Shown piece by piece: positions 26,386 through 27,745 of a stretch of DNA of 27,745 nt. How positions within the stretch are numbered: position 1 is the stretch's first letter; every line of letters begins with the position of its first letter. The DNA is taken from the NCBI GenBank assembly GCA_015039315.1, contig WIDE01000012.1, positions 485,410 to 513,154 on the forward strand, given 5' to 3'. This DNA is from Clavulina sp. PMI_390. Its lineage: Eukaryota > Basidiomycota > Agaricomycetes > Cantharellales > Hydnaceae. The notes under the pieces are model-generated. The model did no database searches and was not told where the DNA came from. It worked only from the letters and a program-made list of their open reading frames with translations. A program made the position numbers and the translations under genes.

Positions 26386-27745
26386 TCATAAGTTCGGCTT
26401 CTCCGGAAATTGCAAGGAATCTACAGAGACTCCCCCACAGCTCGACCATATCTCCCCCACAACCGACGCCATGGTACTGGCATCCACATCGACGACAACA
26501 ACAAACCGGTCTTTGGATGGTTCTGCTACATCCACCGTTCCAGAAGTACCCTCCAGGCTCTCCTCGGCATGCCTTTGCGGTTCAGCGGTAGCTATTAGGA
26601 GGTTTCGGAGAGAGATGGATAGTCTGTGGTTTGACAGATACCCAAGGTCAAGGGAGTATTTGATAGGTAAGCACAGTCGACGCCTAGCTCCAACAGTCAT
26701 AGAGGATCTCTTTCGGCCAAGAGCTGCAGAATCTTGTTGAGGGTTATGCAGGGCGCGAAGGGCGTCAATGTTACTGTCCCGCCATCCCGGATCCATATAT
26801 TCCAGCTTGGGCAACGCCAAAAATAATGAGGCAACGTCCTCTTCTGAAGGCCTATGGTCTCCACCACTGTGGATTCTGAGATAGATCAGTTCATGGCATA
26901 CTGCAATAGACGCAAGGATTGAACGGAGTTCATCAGCTGTGCCCCAACTGCCGCCTAGAGATAGGACGTGAAGGTTGGGGACCTGAACAACACGAAAAAA
27001 CTCTATTTCTGTGTGGGCCCATCGAAGCTGTAGGTGCTCCATGCTATTCAGCACCGGTATTGGGGCTTTGGATGAGAATTGGATCTCCCCTTCGCGATCT
27101 CTTGCGTCGTATAGTTCCCATTCCAAATATTTTAGATTCCTGGCGCTCTCGAGAATATCGAGAACAGCCTCGCGCTTCAGCTCTTCCTCGACGATCAATG
27201 ATCTCAGAGAGGAGAAATCTACCCCTTTGGGGTCAATAACGCCAGGAGAAAACCACTCATTGCGGACGCGGAGTGCTTCGAGAGGTGGAGAGGTGTTGGG
27301 GCGGAATAGAGCAAACTGACGACCACCGCCCCCCATGTACCAGAACTTGGCATCTAGTTCATGGAGGTTCGGAGTTTCGGCAAAGATGGGGAAAGGAAAT
27401 GCACTCTCGTAGGAATCTTGGTCGATCAACAAATGGTGAATTCGGCCCGCAGCACCCATAGCTCCATCAAGCCACAAGTTCTCTAGCCGTCGGAATATTT
27501 CAACGTCTAGCACTGTAACGTAGAGGCGGCAATTCCCTGATCGACGTAGCCAGCACTCTAGACGCTCTTTATCATGAGTGTCGCCGACAACATGGATACA
27601 ACTCCATATTCGGGGCGTGTCGATCACGCAAGCACGCCACCAAGAGTTAACGGCGAGCAAGGGTGACCTCCATATTGATACATCAAGGGGAAGCATTACC
27701 AGGAGAGAGATTTCCGATAAGATCTCATAGGGGAGCTGGAGGATG
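26386..27745 (-). CDS. F-box/LRR-like protein Fb9 (5' end beyond window)
   Basis: Likely SCF substrate receptor separated from the main array by transporter copy B. The frame is open to the window edge, so the ATG at 27696 is internal: upstream codons encode LPYEILSEISLLV, the beginning of the F-box. It continues with SIWRSPLLAVNSWWRACVI and TPRIWSCIHV, then CRLYVTVLDVEIF, leucine-rich segments (LRSLIVEEEL, LKYLEWELYD, LHVLSLGGSW) and the C-terminal LALPKLEYMDPGWRDSNIDALRAL. It ends with FVVVVDVDASTMASVVGEIW and SVDSLQFPEKPNL. It lacks the GLLALCGEFP form seen in the others and is divergent, closest in F-box wording to Fb1. Confidence 0.85.
   Translation of the reverse strand, partial: ILQLPYEILSEISLLVMLPLDVSIWRSPLLAVNSWWRACVIDTPRIWSCIHVVGDTHDKERLECWLRRSGNCRLYVTVLDVEIFRRLENLWLDGAMGAAGRIHHLLIDQDSYESAFPFPIFAETPNLHELDAKFWYMGGGGRQFALFRPNTSPPLEALRVRNEWFSPGVIDPKGVDFSSLRSLIVEEELKREAVLDILESARNLKYLEWELYDARDREGEIQFSSKAPIPVLNSMEHLQLRWAHTEIEFFRVVQVPNLHVLSLGGSWGTADELRSILASIAVCHELIYLRIHSGGDHRPSEEDVASLFLALPKLEYMDPGWRDSNIDALRALHNPQQDSAALGRKRSSMTVGARRRLCLPIKYSLDLGYLSNHRLSISLRNLLIATAEPQRHAEESLEGTSGTVDVAEPSKDRFVVVVDVDASTMASVVGEIWSSCGGVSVDSLQFPEKPNL

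Noticed and set aside
1..27745. CRISPR array, tRNA or rRNA genes
   Set aside because: No regularly spaced short repeats, no tRNA B-box with matching arms, and no rRNA-like conserved stretch were found; a eukaryotic nuclear segment would not carry CRISPR.

Overview
The window looks like a chromosomal segment of a basidiomycete fungus, probably an Agaricomycete. Genes are split by many short spliceosomal introns (about 50-110 bp) with GTNNGT donors and pyrimidine-rich leaders, and the proteins (fungal PTC2/PTC3-type PP2C, 14-TM DHA2 major facilitators, CBM1 module, large F-box/leucine-rich family) fit that group. A Ceratobasidiaceae/Rhizoctonia-like source is a guess, not shown by the sequence.

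Layout from left to right. Positions 1-1112 (minus) hold the 5' half of a DHA2 drug/H+ antiporter (copy A), cut by the window edge. Positions 1113-3288 have no recognisable gene and contain purine-rich and microsatellite tracts. Positions 3289-6104 (minus) hold an 11-exon PP2C phosphatase (684 aa) whose start codon appears to stand alone before an intron. Positions 6549-22767 (minus) form a head-to-tail array of F-box/LRR-like genes, called Fb1-Fb8 here. Between Fb2 and Fb3 lies a small three-exon secreted protein with one fungal cellulose-binding module (11283-11667, minus). Positions 23482-26057 (plus) hold a complete second DHA2 transporter (copy B), a close paralogue of copy A in opposite orientation. 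Positions 26386-27745 (minus) hold Fb9, open at the right edge.

The F-box family is the dominant feature. Fb2, Fb3, Fb4, Fb7 and Fb8 are single-exon genes of 450-455 codons with an N-terminal F-box and a conserved C-terminal block. Fb1 carries about 95 extra N-terminal residues. Fb6 is open over its full length but has ATA where its siblings have ATG. Fb5 survives only as its first and last codons on either side of a 10-N assembly gap. A short decayed piece of another family member lies at 16892-16945. Flanking DNA was duplicated with the genes: a 370-bp block is shared by Fb3 and Fb5, an 81-bp block by Fb5 and Fb7, and a roughly 200-bp leader by Fb4, Fb7 and Fb8. The array therefore grew by unequal exchange and is probably under-represented in this assembly.

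The genes do not form one pathway. F-box proteins would act as substrate receptors of SCF ubiquitin ligases, PP2C would reverse stress-kinase signalling, the transporters would export small molecules, and the CBM1 protein would be secreted to bind cellulose. The unusual element is the young, unstable F-box receptor array lying between inverted transporter paralogues.
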